NCBI GenBank assembly: GCA_035531475.1
Contig: DATKST010000025.1
Span: 1-64,000 of the forward strand
Direction: 5' to 3'
From: CALCEB01 sp035531475
GTDB lineage: Bacteria > Acidobacteriota > Terriglobia > UBA7540
DNA: 64,000 nucleotides
Both the position numbers and the translations under genes were made by a program. How positions within the stretch are numbered: the stretch's first letter is position 1; each line of letters opens with the position of its first letter. The notes beneath the pieces are model-generated. The model was not told the origin of the DNA. It saw nothing but the letters and a program-made list of their open reading frames with translations, and did not search any database. Below are positions 35,756 to 44,169 of the stretch, piece by piece.

Positions 35756-37351
35756 TCAATGCACGGCCAGGGGTCCCCTGCTCGACCCGGGCCTCTTCAT
35801 CAGAAATACGAACGGGACCATCACCAGAATTACCACCGCCAACAAACGGAAGTCGTCCAGATAAGCCAGCATGTTGGCTTGCCGGGCGACCACACCATAG
35901 AGCAAGCCATAGGCCTTGCGCGCTGCATCCGCCGTGCTGGCGTCCTTCAGGAACAATTGGCTGCTGGCGCCCCGAAGAGCACCGAACAGGGTGGGGTTGT
36001 AGTTGTTGACGTGGCTCACCAAATTCAATTGATGGATTTGGGCGCGGCGGCTCAGCATGGTGGTCACCACGGAAATTCCAAAGCTTCCCCCAATATTGCG
36101 AGAGAGGTTGATGAAACCGGAAGCGGCGTTGTTCTTTTCACGCGGCAGGAAAGAATAGGCCACCGTATTGATGGGCACAAAAAGGAAGGCCAGTCCGCAG
36201 GCTTGTAGCACACGCGTCCACATCAGCGTGCCGAAATCGACCCCCAGATCGAACCGGGCCATGCGGAAGAGCGACACGGAAACCACCAGCAGACCCAAGG
36301 CGATCAGCAGGCGGGCGTCATAATGCGTGGTCAGGTAACCCACCAGGGGCAACAACAGGATGATGGCAATACCGCCGGGTGAGATCATCATGCCGGCGAG
36401 CTCCGCCGTGTAACCCATCATCGTCTGAGCAAAAAGCGGCAAGAGCAGAGTGCTGGCGAGCAGGGCAAATCCCACCATGAACATCAGCACGTTGGCCATC
36501 AGAAACGTCCGGTCTCGAAGCAGATGGATGTCCACCACGGGATCCTTGTGCAACCATTCCCACACGATGGCCCCGGCCAGCGCCAGAACGGAAACCGTCG
36601 TAAAGACTACGATGGTGTGGCTTTCAAACCAGTCGTCGCGCTGGCCTTTGTCAAGCACCACCTGGAGAAAGCCCAGCCCAATCGCGATCAACGCAAATCC
36701 GATGTAATCAATCTTCAATCCTGCCTTCTTGCTCTGGCGCATGTAGGGCGGGTCGGTCACCATGCGCGACGTCAACAATAGTGAAGCGACCCCCACCGGC
36801 ACATTGATAAAGAAGATCCAGCGCCACGTGAAATTGTCCGTGATCCAGCCGCCGAGCGTCGGACCGAGTGCGGGCGCTGCCACCACCGCCATTCCATATA
36901 CGGCGAACGCCATTCCTCGCTTGGAGGCCGGGAAAGTATCCGCCAGGATGGCCTGCTCGCTGGGCTGCAGGCCGCCGCCGCCCACGCCCTGCAGCACGCG
37001 AAAGAGGATTAACGCTTCGAGGCTGGGCGCAATTCCACAAAGGAAAGAACTGGTCGCAAAGATGGTTACACAAGTCATGTAGAAGTGCTTCCGTCCGAAA
37101 CGGTTGGAAAGCCATCCACTCAGGGGCAGGACCACGGCGTTGGAAACAAGGTAGGAGGTGAGCACCCAGGTGCTCTCATCTATCCCCGCTGAAAGCCCGC
37201 CGGCAATATGGGGCAAGGCCACGTTGGCGATGCTCGTATCGAGCACTTCCATGAACGTTGCCAAGGTCACGGTGAGGGCTATGAGCCACGGATTGTGCCC
37301 GGGGTGCCAGCTCCACTCCGGCCCTCGCGGGGAATGGGGTTCCTGGCTCAT
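35756..37351 (-). CDS. DHA2-type MFS efflux permease (EmrB-like), operon distal
   Basis: 531 residues with about 14 membrane spans. DHA2 signatures are present: MEVLDTSIANVALPHIAGGL in the first span, SNRFGRKHFY after span 2, and FRVLQGVGGGGLQPSEQAIL. Proton-driven export across the inner membrane, handing over to an EmrA adaptor and TolC channel. Its ATG overlaps the EmrA-like stop (ATGA), so it is translated from the same message. It is a paralogue of the 522-residue permease at the head of the operon. Confidence 0.92.
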   Translation of the reverse strand: MSQEPHSPRGPEWSWHPGHNPWLIALTVTLATFMEVLDTSIANVALPHIAGGLSAGIDESTWVLTSYLVSNAVVLPLSGWLSNRFGRKHFYMTCVTIFATSSFLCGIAPSLEALILFRVLQGVGGGGLQPSEQAILADTFPASKRGMAFAVYGMAVVAAPALGPTLGGWITDNFTWRWIFFINVPVGVASLLLTSRMVTDPPYMRQSKKAGLKIDYIGFALIAIGLGFLQVVLDKGQRDDWFESHTIVVFTTVSVLALAGAIVWEWLHKDPVVDIHLLRDRTFLMANVLMFMVGFALLASTLLLPLFAQTMMGYTAELAGMMISPGGIAIILLLPLVGYLTTHYDARLLIALGLLVVSVSLFRMARFDLGVDFGTLMWTRVLQACGLAFLFVPINTVAYSFLPREKNNAASGFINLSRNIGGSFGISVVTTMLSRRAQIHQLNLVSHVNNYNPTLFGALRGASSQLFLKDASTADAARKAYGLLYGVVARQANMLAYLDDFRLLAVVILVMVPFVFLMKRPGSSRGPLAVH

Positions 37352-38649
37352 TTCACCCTCACCCGGGGTTCAACCGAAAGTCCTGGACGAAGCAGATGGC
37401 CAGAATCCTGGCCTGAGTCAATGGCAATTCTCACCGGCACCCGTTGCACCACTTTCACATAGTTGCCCGTGGCATTTTCGGGCGGCAGGAGGCTGAATAG
37501 CGATCCGGTGGCCCCGGCGATGTTCAGCACATGACCGTTGTAATCATGGTCAAAGGCGTCCACATGGATGATGGCTTTTTGGCCGGGACGCATATTGAGA
37601 AGCTGTGTTTCCTTGAAATTGGCGGTCACCCAGATATCGTTGAGGGGAACAATCGCCATCAGCGCCTGCCCAGGCTGAACATAGGCCCCAATTTGTGCGG
37701 AACGCTGCCCCACGATCCCATCCACCGGAGCCACAATGGTGGCGTAGGTCAGGTTTAACTGCGCTTGATCGAGCTGGGCTTTGCCCTTGTCAGCAACGGC
37801 CTGCGCGGCCAAGGCGCGGTCGCGGGTGATGGACACTTGGCGGGGCCCGGTGCGCGCATATCTCAATTGGGCGTTGGCCTGTGCCACCCGCTGCCGGGCT
37901 TGAGCCACTTGCTTCTCCGCCACGGCCGCTGAGGCGCGGGCAGCCGCCACCGCCGCTGCCGTTCCGTTCGCCGTTTCCACCGCCTGCACATACTGTTGCT
38001 CGGAGATTTCCTGCTTGCTCACCAACTGCTTGTAACGGTTCACATCATCCTCAGCTTTGGCGTTGTTGGCCTCAGACTGGCGGAGGCCGGCCTGGGAGGC
38101 GTCGAACTGCTGCTCGGCGGCGGAAAGGCCGGCCTCCGCGTCACTCACCCCGGCGCTGGCGCTACTAAGCTGTGTACTGGTATTCACCTGGCTCACCGGA
38201 ACGTTCGCCATCATGGACCGCGCCATCGCCAGGTCGTTTTCATAGGCCGCCCGGGCGCTTTCTACCGCCACTTGATAATCCGTGGGATCGATTTGCACCA
38301 GCACCTGGCCGGCCTTCACGCTGTCGTTGTTATTCACTGTGACTTTGGTGATGGTGCCGGCCACGCGCGAGCTGATGGGGTTGATATAACCGTCAATTTC
38401 CGCATCATCCGTCGATTCCCAACCGGCATAGTGGCGGTATAGAAAGACCGAAGCCACTGCCAAGGCAACGACGCCCCCAACGATGAGCCACTTGCCGCGG
38501 GCGCTGCTCCCACGCTTCGCGGCATCATCGAGTTCAAGGCCGTTACCGGTTCCGGCCGTCTGGCCCTTTTGCGGGATGCTCGGCGCCGGCGCAGTGTGAG
38601 CTTCAGGCTGGGATTTCTGGGTCTCGGTCTGAACTCTTTCGTCCGTCAT
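37348..38649 (-). CDS. EmrA-like HlyD family membrane-fusion protein
   Basis: 433 residues. A cytoplasmic Pro/Gln-rich N-terminus is followed by one membrane anchor at about 53-72 (WLIVGGVVALAVASVFLYRH). The lipoyl half (about 85-130, GYINPISSRVAGTITKV) precedes an Ala-rich coiled-coil hairpin (about 140-290); the second half with VDGIVGQRSAQIGAYVQPGQ follows. It bridges the inner-membrane permease and the TolC channel. Both ends overlap neighbours by 4 bases (tolC-like upstream, DHA2 downstream). Confidence 0.92.
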   Translation of the reverse strand: MTDERVQTETQKSQPEAHTAPAPSIPQKGQTAGTGNGLELDDAAKRGSSARGKWLIVGGVVALAVASVFLYRHYAGWESTDDAEIDGYINPISSRVAGTITKVTVNNNDSVKAGQVLVQIDPTDYQVAVESARAAYENDLAMARSMMANVPVSQVNTSTQLSSASAGVSDAEAGLSAAEQQFDASQAGLRQSEANNAKAEDDVNRYKQLVSKQEISEQQYVQAVETANGTAAAVAAARASAAVAEKQVAQARQRVAQANAQLRYARTGPRQVSITRDRALAAQAVADKGKAQLDQAQLNLTYATIVAPVDGIVGQRSAQIGAYVQPGQALMAIVPLNDIWVTANFKETQLLNMRPGQKAIIHVDAFDHDYNGHVLNIAGATGSLFSLLPPENATGNYVKVVQRVPVRIAIDSGQDSGHLLRPGLSVEPRVRVK

Positions 38650-40130
38650 TTGTTTCCCTCCAGATATTGCATCGCCGCGCGTTCCGCGATGCCCATGGAT
38701 TGCGCCAGCGAAACCTTGGCGAGGTTGTGGGAATAAAGGCTTGAAATATAGGCTTGGTCGGCGTTGGCGACGGATTCCTGGGCTTCAACCACTTCAATGT
38801 TGTCCGCTACCCCAGCCTTGAAGCGGTCACGCGCCTGCTCGAGGGTTTGATGCGCCAAGTCTTCGCTACTCTTTGCCACTTGAACCTGGTCCTCCGCTGT
38901 TTTCAAATTCATCAATGCGGTGCGGACTTGATAATCGATCTGGGCTTTTAAGTCGGCGAGCTGATCCTTCTTCTGGCGGAGCGCGGCATCCGCCTGCAAC
39001 AATTCGCCGCGGACTTTGCCGCCTTGGAACACCGGGATGTTCAGCGTTCCTTGAATGGCAAACGTCTCATGGGAGTTGGGAAGCGAAAGACCGATGTCTC
39101 CAAAATTGGCGCCGAAACCCACTGACGGATACCGCTCCGCCACGATCGCCCGCCGGGATTGCTCCGCCGCCCGCACGCTGGCCTCTGCGCTCTTGAAGTC
39201 CGGGCGGTTGGCGTAAGCCCGCGCCAAAGCCTCATCCACGTTGATGCCTTCCAGCGGAGAATAGGGGGTCTTATCCGTCACCGCGAACCCTTGTCCGTTG
39301 GGAAGGCCAATGACGCGAGCCAGCCTCAGCTTGCCAGTTTCGAACAGGTTCTTGGCCGACAAAAGCTGCTGCTGGCGTGACTTCAATTCCACTTGAGCGC
39401 GCAAGACGTCGATTCGCGGACTCACTCCGGCGTGCAACTGGTCCGCAGCCTGCTGGTAAAGCGCCTTCGCCGTGTTCACCTGGGCCTCGGTGGCAGAGAC
39501 CTGAGCCGCATCAGCATTCACCTGCAAGTAAGCGTTCCCCACGGCCAGGACCACCAAATCCCGGGCTTCAAGATAGTTGTATTCCGCCGCTCGCACCTTC
39601 CACGATGAAGCCCTGATATTCCGCAACGCGTGAAGGTCAAGAACTGGGGCATTCAAATAAGCGCGGGCATCAAAAAGGCTGAATGGCCCTACGATCGTCG
39701 GAACTCCCGGAATTCCGGGAAAGCCAAACGCCGCGAGGTTGATCTGCTGCCTTTCCATGTAAGAGGACGTCGTTAGATGTGGCAACAGATCGCTCAAGGA
39801 CTGCCAGCGCTGGCCGCGCGCCGCGCGCGTGTCTTCGCTATCCAGCAGAGCGCCCAGATTGTTTTTCAAGCCACGTTCAATTGCGTCCTTCAAAGAGAGG
39901 CTGAGAACTGCAGCCGTTGCCTTCCCTTCCGGCACACTTCCCAAGAACTGATTCTGCGCTGAACCCTGGAGGTTCATCACGGCCGAGGCGGGAAGCTGAG
40001 CGCCGCCGGAGACTTGCCCTCCGCCCGCCGGCGCATATTGGGCGCTGGCGCAACCCAGGACCAGGGTAAATGCGGCGAAAGTCATCGCGCTCGTCTGAAG
40101 GAAATTGAAAATGCTTGCTCTCCTGATCAT
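38646..40130 (-). CDS. TolC-like outer-membrane efflux protein
   Basis: 494 residues from ATG 40130 (AGAGGA upstream); the open frame to 40253 lacks support. A signal peptide ends near ASA (a lipoprotein-like LVLGC lies just before, so lipidation at that Cys is possible). Two OEP repeats follow, each with long helices (RGLKNNLGALLDSEDTRAA; LDVLRAQVELKSRQQQ-type segments; EDLAHQTLEQARDRF). It forms the outer-membrane tunnel of the EmrAB-type pump. The stop overlaps the EmrA-like start. Confidence 0.9.
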   Translation of the reverse strand: MIRRASIFNFLQTSAMTFAAFTLVLGCASAQYAPAGGGQVSGGAQLPASAVMNLQGSAQNQFLGSVPEGKATAAVLSLSLKDAIERGLKNNLGALLDSEDTRAARGQRWQSLSDLLPHLTTSSYMERQQINLAAFGFPGIPGVPTIVGPFSLFDARAYLNAPVLDLHALRNIRASSWKVRAAEYNYLEARDLVVLAVGNAYLQVNADAAQVSATEAQVNTAKALYQQAADQLHAGVSPRIDVLRAQVELKSRQQQLLSAKNLFETGKLRLARVIGLPNGQGFAVTDKTPYSPLEGINVDEALARAYANRPDFKSAEASVRAAEQSRRAIVAERYPSVGFGANFGDIGLSLPNSHETFAIQGTLNIPVFQGGKVRGELLQADAALRQKKDQLADLKAQIDYQVRTALMNLKTAEDQVQVAKSSEDLAHQTLEQARDRFKAGVADNIEVVEAQESVANADQAYISSLYSHNLAKVSLAQSMGIAERAAMQYLEGNK

Positions 40131-40368
40131 CTTAAATAGATCCTCTCTTGTTTCTTGCGCCTTGCGCTGACGCGGCGAGGATAACTCCACCGCGTAATGG
40201 TGCGCGTGACTGCTGGCCATGCCGCATGATCCCAGAATCACCTCCCCGCTCATCGGCCGGCACCACAGTCTCCACGCTCAGCGGGTGCCTGCGGAGCAAA
40301 GGGGCCCGGCCTCGTGAATTCCGGGCGGGCCCATGATCGTCTGTGTGCTTGCTCTGCTCAGAACCGGA

Positions 40369-41937
40369 TCAATGCGCCGCCATTCTTTCTCCACTGCCGC
40401 TGGGCCTCTTCATCAGCAAAATGAAGGGCAACATGCAGAAGAACATGATGGCCAGCAACCGGAAGGCATCGTTGTAGGACATCATCCTGGCCTGCTGCTC
40501 CACCATGGCCCACACCGCCGCGTAAGCCCGGTGCGTGGCCGTGGAGATGTCCGCGCCGCTGGACATGAACAGGTCCCGCAATCCGCTCAACAGGGTCTGG
40601 GACTGATGGTTGTAAGCATTCACGTGCGATCCCAGCGTATTGAGGTGTACCTGTTCCCGCCGTACTTGCATCGTATCCACGGCGGCGATGCCAATGCTGC
40701 CACCCAGATTCCGCACCAGGTTGAAAAGGCTGGTGGCGTTGCCCATGGTCTCTTTGGGAATGGGGTCCATGGTGATGGTGGTCAAAGGAACGAAGAGCAG
40801 TCCCAGGGACAATCCCATCACCAACTGCGGCCAGAAGAAATCCCAATAACCGGCATGAAGGTTCAACCAGGAAAATTGCAACAGGGTGAATGCCGCAGCG
40901 CTCAGCCCCAACGCCAGCAACTTGCGGGAATCAAACCGCACCATGATGATGCCCACCACTGGCATGGCGAGGAATGACCCCATGCCGCGCGGTACCATGG
41001 CGATGCCAGCCTGAAGCGCGGGGTATCCCAAAAGCGTCTGGAGAACGAGCGGGATGAGAACCGTGCTGCCATAGAGTCCGACGCCCAGCAATGCCATCAT
41101 GAAGACACCGGTGGCGTAGGTGCGGATTTTGAAGATCCGCAGGTTCACCACCGGGTCGCGAGTGCGAAGCTCATAAATCACAAAAGCTGCCAGCGAACCG
41201 ATCGCCAGCGCCATCAAAACCGTAATCCAATGGGTCGAGAACCAGTCCTTCTCCTGGCCCTTGTCCAACACCACCTGCAGAGCGCCGATGCCCACCGCCA
41301 ACATACCGATGCCCCAATAGTCTACGCGCTCCGAAGTTCGGCGAATGTAAGGCGGATCAAACACAAAAAGCTGGGTCATGATGAGGGAAGCGATGCCCAC
41401 CGGAATGTTGATGTAGAAGACCCAACGCCAACTGTAGCTATCCGTCAGCCAGCCGCCCAGCACCGGCCCCAGCATGGGCGCCACGACAATTCCCAGTCCC
41501 CAGAAGCCCATCGCCTTGCCGCGATCTTTGGGAGCAAAGGACTCCAGCAAGACCGCCTGCGAAATGGGTTGCAGTCCTCCTCCGCACGCCCCCTGAATGA
41601 CCCTGAAAACGATCAAGGCCGAAAGGTTCGGCGCCAAGCCACAGAGGAACGATGCGGCGGTGAATCCCGTCACCGACATCATCAGCAGTCGCTTCCGTCC
41701 GAAGAAGTTTCCCAACCAGCCGGTGAGCGGCAGGATGATGGCATTCGACACCAGGTAAGAGGTCAAGGTCCAAGTGGACTCGTCCACGGTGGCGGAAAGG
41801 TTACCGGCAATGTGAGGCAAGGACACGTTCACCACGGTGGTGTCCAACACCTCCATGAAGGTGCTCAACATCACCGCAATGGCAATGATCCAGGGGTTCA
41901 CGTGCGGAATGGCTGGAGCTTTGTCCTGCTGGTCCAT
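40369..41937 (-). CDS. DHA2-type MFS efflux permease (EmrB-like), operon proximal
   Basis: 522 residues, about 14 spans. MEVLDTTVVNVSLPHIAGNL in span 1, GNFFGRKRLLMM, FRVIQGACGGGLQPISQAVL and a WFSTHW loop. It is clearly a paralogue of the 531-residue permease (shared DHA2 motifs throughout). 238 bases lie between its stop and the tolC-like start, so it may be only partly coupled to the rest. Two permeases sharing one adaptor and one channel could handle different drugs or work as a heterodimer. Confidence 0.92.
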   Translation of the reverse strand: MDQQDKAPAIPHVNPWIIAIAVMLSTFMEVLDTTVVNVSLPHIAGNLSATVDESTWTLTSYLVSNAIILPLTGWLGNFFGRKRLLMMSVTGFTAASFLCGLAPNLSALIVFRVIQGACGGGLQPISQAVLLESFAPKDRGKAMGFWGLGIVVAPMLGPVLGGWLTDSYSWRWVFYINIPVGIASLIMTQLFVFDPPYIRRTSERVDYWGIGMLAVGIGALQVVLDKGQEKDWFSTHWITVLMALAIGSLAAFVIYELRTRDPVVNLRIFKIRTYATGVFMMALLGVGLYGSTVLIPLVLQTLLGYPALQAGIAMVPRGMGSFLAMPVVGIIMVRFDSRKLLALGLSAAAFTLLQFSWLNLHAGYWDFFWPQLVMGLSLGLLFVPLTTITMDPIPKETMGNATSLFNLVRNLGGSIGIAAVDTMQVRREQVHLNTLGSHVNAYNHQSQTLLSGLRDLFMSSGADISTATHRAYAAVWAMVEQQARMMSYNDAFRLLAIMFFCMLPFILLMKRPSGSGERMAAH

Positions 41938-42051
41938 AGAGATTCACTGATTGTACTAGAGACGCTCACCCAAGAGACGCCGCATTTTCAAGCAAACGTC
42001 AAGAAATAGGATTTGCCCCGGCGATTTTCGCTGATTATGAGCTTGCAGAAA

Positions 42052-42086
42052 GATCGGGATAGGGGGAACGGTGCCCTATCCCGATC
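42052..42086 (-). terminator. Hairpin terminator after the radical SAM gene
   Basis: A 13-bp perfect stem (GATCGGGATAGGG at 42052-42064, CCCTATCCCGATC at 42074-42086) with a 9-base loop. On the minus strand it is followed by TTTCT, 25 bases after the radical SAM stop. Confidence 0.65.
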
Positions 42087-42110
42087 CTGTCCTGAGAGGA
42101 GCAAAATGGA

Positions 42111-43427
42111 TCAATCTTCGAAGCTACCGCTGGTTCCCTGGAAGCCGCGCGCCGCCTGCCGCAGTACCCACTTGATCGCTCTTGCATCATCGTAGGCATA
42201 ACCCAGGTTATGATTCAGGGTGGAAAAGCAGTGCGTCTGGCAGGTCTTCTTCATTTCATGGAGCTGAGACTTCTCGAAGTTATGTTTCTCTATCACGCCC
42301 CAGTCATAATTCGCCGAGTACATGGGGAAGCAGGGCGCCAGCGTCCCGTCCACGCGGATAATCATGGAATTTTGACCGGCCCGGCAGTTCCAGGATTCCA
42401 CTTTGCCACGCAGGAATTGCTTCATGTCATTCAGGCGCTTGACGGAATTCACCATCTTGTAGCCCGCCTTGTTTTTCTCAATCAGCCAGTCGATCAGGGC
42501 GTCCGCCTGGGGCCAGTCTTCCCGGGTGAGGAAGGTGCTGTTCTGGTCCGCATGCTTGAAGTGTTCCTGTTCGATCATGGGTGATTCGTTGATGTGATAA
42601 TCGGTGGCGATGCCGTTGTCATAGGCGATCTCCGTCAGTTGCTTCACGTCGCCCATGTTGGTGCGGCAGATGTTGATGTTGAAGAACACCGAATATCCGT
42701 AGCGGTACTGCTTCTTCACCAGGTAATCGAAGTTCTTCCGGACCGGATTCAGCGCTTTGGGCAGCCCAGGTTTTTCATCCACCGCATCGACCGCGAAATT
42801 GATGGTGGCGACGCCGGCATCCGCTAGCTTGTCGATCACGTCGGGCCGCAGCAGACGGGCATTGGTTGGGACGTAGATCCAGAATCCCTTCTTGGCCGCA
42901 TAATAAACCACCTTGTGCGTAAAGCCGGGGCGCAGCAGCGGCTCGCCGCCCATCAGCGCCAGCACCCGACAAGTGGTCGAGTGCAGCCAATCGATGGATC
43001 GCTTGGCCACGTCTTCCGTCATACCCTTCACCCGGTTGTCAAACGCCCAGCAATAGTGGCATTCCAGGTTGCATTTCCACTCCGTAAACAGAAAAGCGAT
43101 GATCGGGTGGAAGTCGCCGGGAAGCAGCCGCGATTTAATGTAAGGGAACATCCAGCCCTTCATTGTTTTGTAGACAGTGGGCGCCGGCCACTTCCGTTTA
43201 TAGGGATCAGTGGGCGATCCGTGGTCATCGCTGGGCAGGTGTTCGCTGGTCAGGAGTGCGGGATGTTGCGGGAAAACTGGTTCGGGCAGCTCCTGGGGAA
43301 CATTCGCGGGTGGCGGCAGGAGCCGGTTGGAAGTTGGCTTCTTCAAGAGATCGTGGAGTTGTACGTCTAAGCGGAATGGCTGCTTTCTTTCTCCCTGCAG
43401 TTGAGGTGGTTGTATTCCTGCACTCAT
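42111..43427 (-). CDS. Radical SAM protein with extra C-terminal cysteines, function unknown
   Basis: 438 residues; GGGAG lies 8 bases before the ATG. An N-terminal extension of about 110 residues is Pro-rich. The SAM cluster motif CNLECHYCW has Cys119, Cys123 and Cys126, followed by LALMGGEPLLRPG. The C-terminal third has WNCRAGQ, APCFPMY and KKTCQTHC, a spacing that suggests an auxiliary Fe-S cluster of the SPASM/twitch kind. The overall layout resembles enzymes that modify peptides or cofactors, but no small precursor-peptide gene is nearby. The gene is followed by a strong hairpin and preceded by a repeat. Confidence 0.8.
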   Translation of the reverse strand: MSAGIQPPQLQGERKQPFRLDVQLHDLLKKPTSNRLLPPPANVPQELPEPVFPQHPALLTSEHLPSDDHGSPTDPYKRKWPAPTVYKTMKGWMFPYIKSRLLPGDFHPIIAFLFTEWKCNLECHYCWAFDNRVKGMTEDVAKRSIDWLHSTTCRVLALMGGEPLLRPGFTHKVVYYAAKKGFWIYVPTNARLLRPDVIDKLADAGVATINFAVDAVDEKPGLPKALNPVRKNFDYLVKKQYRYGYSVFFNINICRTNMGDVKQLTEIAYDNGIATDYHINESPMIEQEHFKHADQNSTFLTREDWPQADALIDWLIEKNKAGYKMVNSVKRLNDMKQFLRGKVESWNCRAGQNSMIIRVDGTLAPCFPMYSANYDWGVIEKHNFEKSQLHEMKKTCQTHCFSTLNHNLGYAYDDARAIKWVLRQAARGFQGTSGSFED

Positions 43428-43526
43428 TGCAATTTCTCCCTCTCTGTAAGTTGCTGATTCTGCGTGCGGCGAAATCTATCTCCGACAGACTCCCAGCGAG
43501 GCTCCGCCTCAGACCGTCTAGGCGTG

Positions 43527-43597
43527 CCCCCCTCACCCGTCCCGCTACGCGGTCCACCTTCTCCCCATTTTTGGGGAGAGGGGTTGGGGGTGAGGAG
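43527..43597 (+). repeat. CTCTCCCC-hairpin dispersed repeat, copy 4
   Basis: Divergent copy: CCCCTCACC, a TTCTCCCCATTTTTGGGGAG core and GGGGTGAGG, without the long tail. It lies in the 282-base spacer between the radical SAM and STAS genes; nothing else there is clear. Confidence 0.7.
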
Positions 43598-43709
43598 GCG
43601 ATGTAAAACTTGACTCAATCCCATCAAGTTTGCCGCATCAAGAAGTCTAGAATTGCACCCACGTGCTCAACCGACGGTTCGAATGGAGCAACGGGCTTGG
43701 AAGTTCCTG

Positions 43710-43988
43710 TCATTTCAGGCCATTCTTAATCAAATCCACAATCGACCGTGTCAGGAAGCCGCCTCCACACAAATCTGCGCCCTTGCGGAACATCGAGGAG
43801 AGCAGACACTTGCCTTCGTTATCGATGAAAGTAACTTCGCCGAGATCCACCATCACGGGTTTGCCGGGGTGCTCGCGGATGAATTGGGCCCAACTCCTTT
43901 TCAACTCACTCACCCACGGCTTCACCAGCCGCCCCTCCACCTTGAACGTTGCGTGGTCGTCTTGCTCAATGACAGTGACCTTGAACAA
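43710..43988 (-). CDS. Small STAS-domain protein lacking the phosphorylatable Ser
   Basis: 92 residues from TTG 43986-43988, with GAGGTG about 10 bases upstream. The single-domain STAS fold is seen in TFKVEGRLVKPWVSELKRSW and VDLGEVTFIDNEGKCLL. In anti-anti-sigma factors the residue after Asp56 is Ser and is phosphorylated; here it is Asn57, so switching must work another way. A sigma-54 promoter and a 20-bp palindrome lie upstream, and the next gene upstream encodes a sigma-54 activator, so it is probably that activator's target. Confidence 0.75.
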   Translation of the reverse strand: MFKVTVIEQDDHATFKVEGRLVKPWVSELKRSWAQFIREHPGKPVMVDLGEVTFIDNEGKCLLSSMFRKGADLCGGGFLTRSIVDLIKNGLK

Positions 43989-44021
43989 TGGTTCTTTTCA
44001 CCTCAGACCCGTTCAGTAATC

Positions 44022-44036
44022 GCACGCCAATTGCCA
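44022..44036 (-). promoter_or_regulatory. Predicted sigma-54 promoter (-24/-12) of the STAS gene
   Basis: On the minus strand the 15-mer TGGCAATTGGCGTGC carries GG and GC 12 bases apart, the spacing of -24/-12 elements (consensus TGGCAC-N5-TTGC). It ends 34 bases before the TTG start. Confidence 0.6.
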
Positions 44037-44142
44037 CAGGTCACACAGAAGCCACTGGACCCGCTAAATGCAGGCCATATGGCGAATTTTGGAGGGCCAG
44101 AAATAAGGAAAATGAGATACTGGGGGTCTCCCCGGCGTCACG

Positions 44143-44162
44143 ATTTCGGCATATGCCGAAAT
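44143..44162. promoter_or_regulatory. 20-bp perfect palindrome, probable sigma-54 enhancer site
   Basis: ATTTCGGCATATGCCGAAAT reads the same on both strands. It lies about 140 bases upstream of the predicted start of the STAS transcript, in the usual enhancer zone, and 7 bases downstream of the activator gene. It looks like the FhlA-type site CATTTCGTACGAAATG. Confidence 0.6.
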
Positions 44163-44169
44163 ACCGGCA

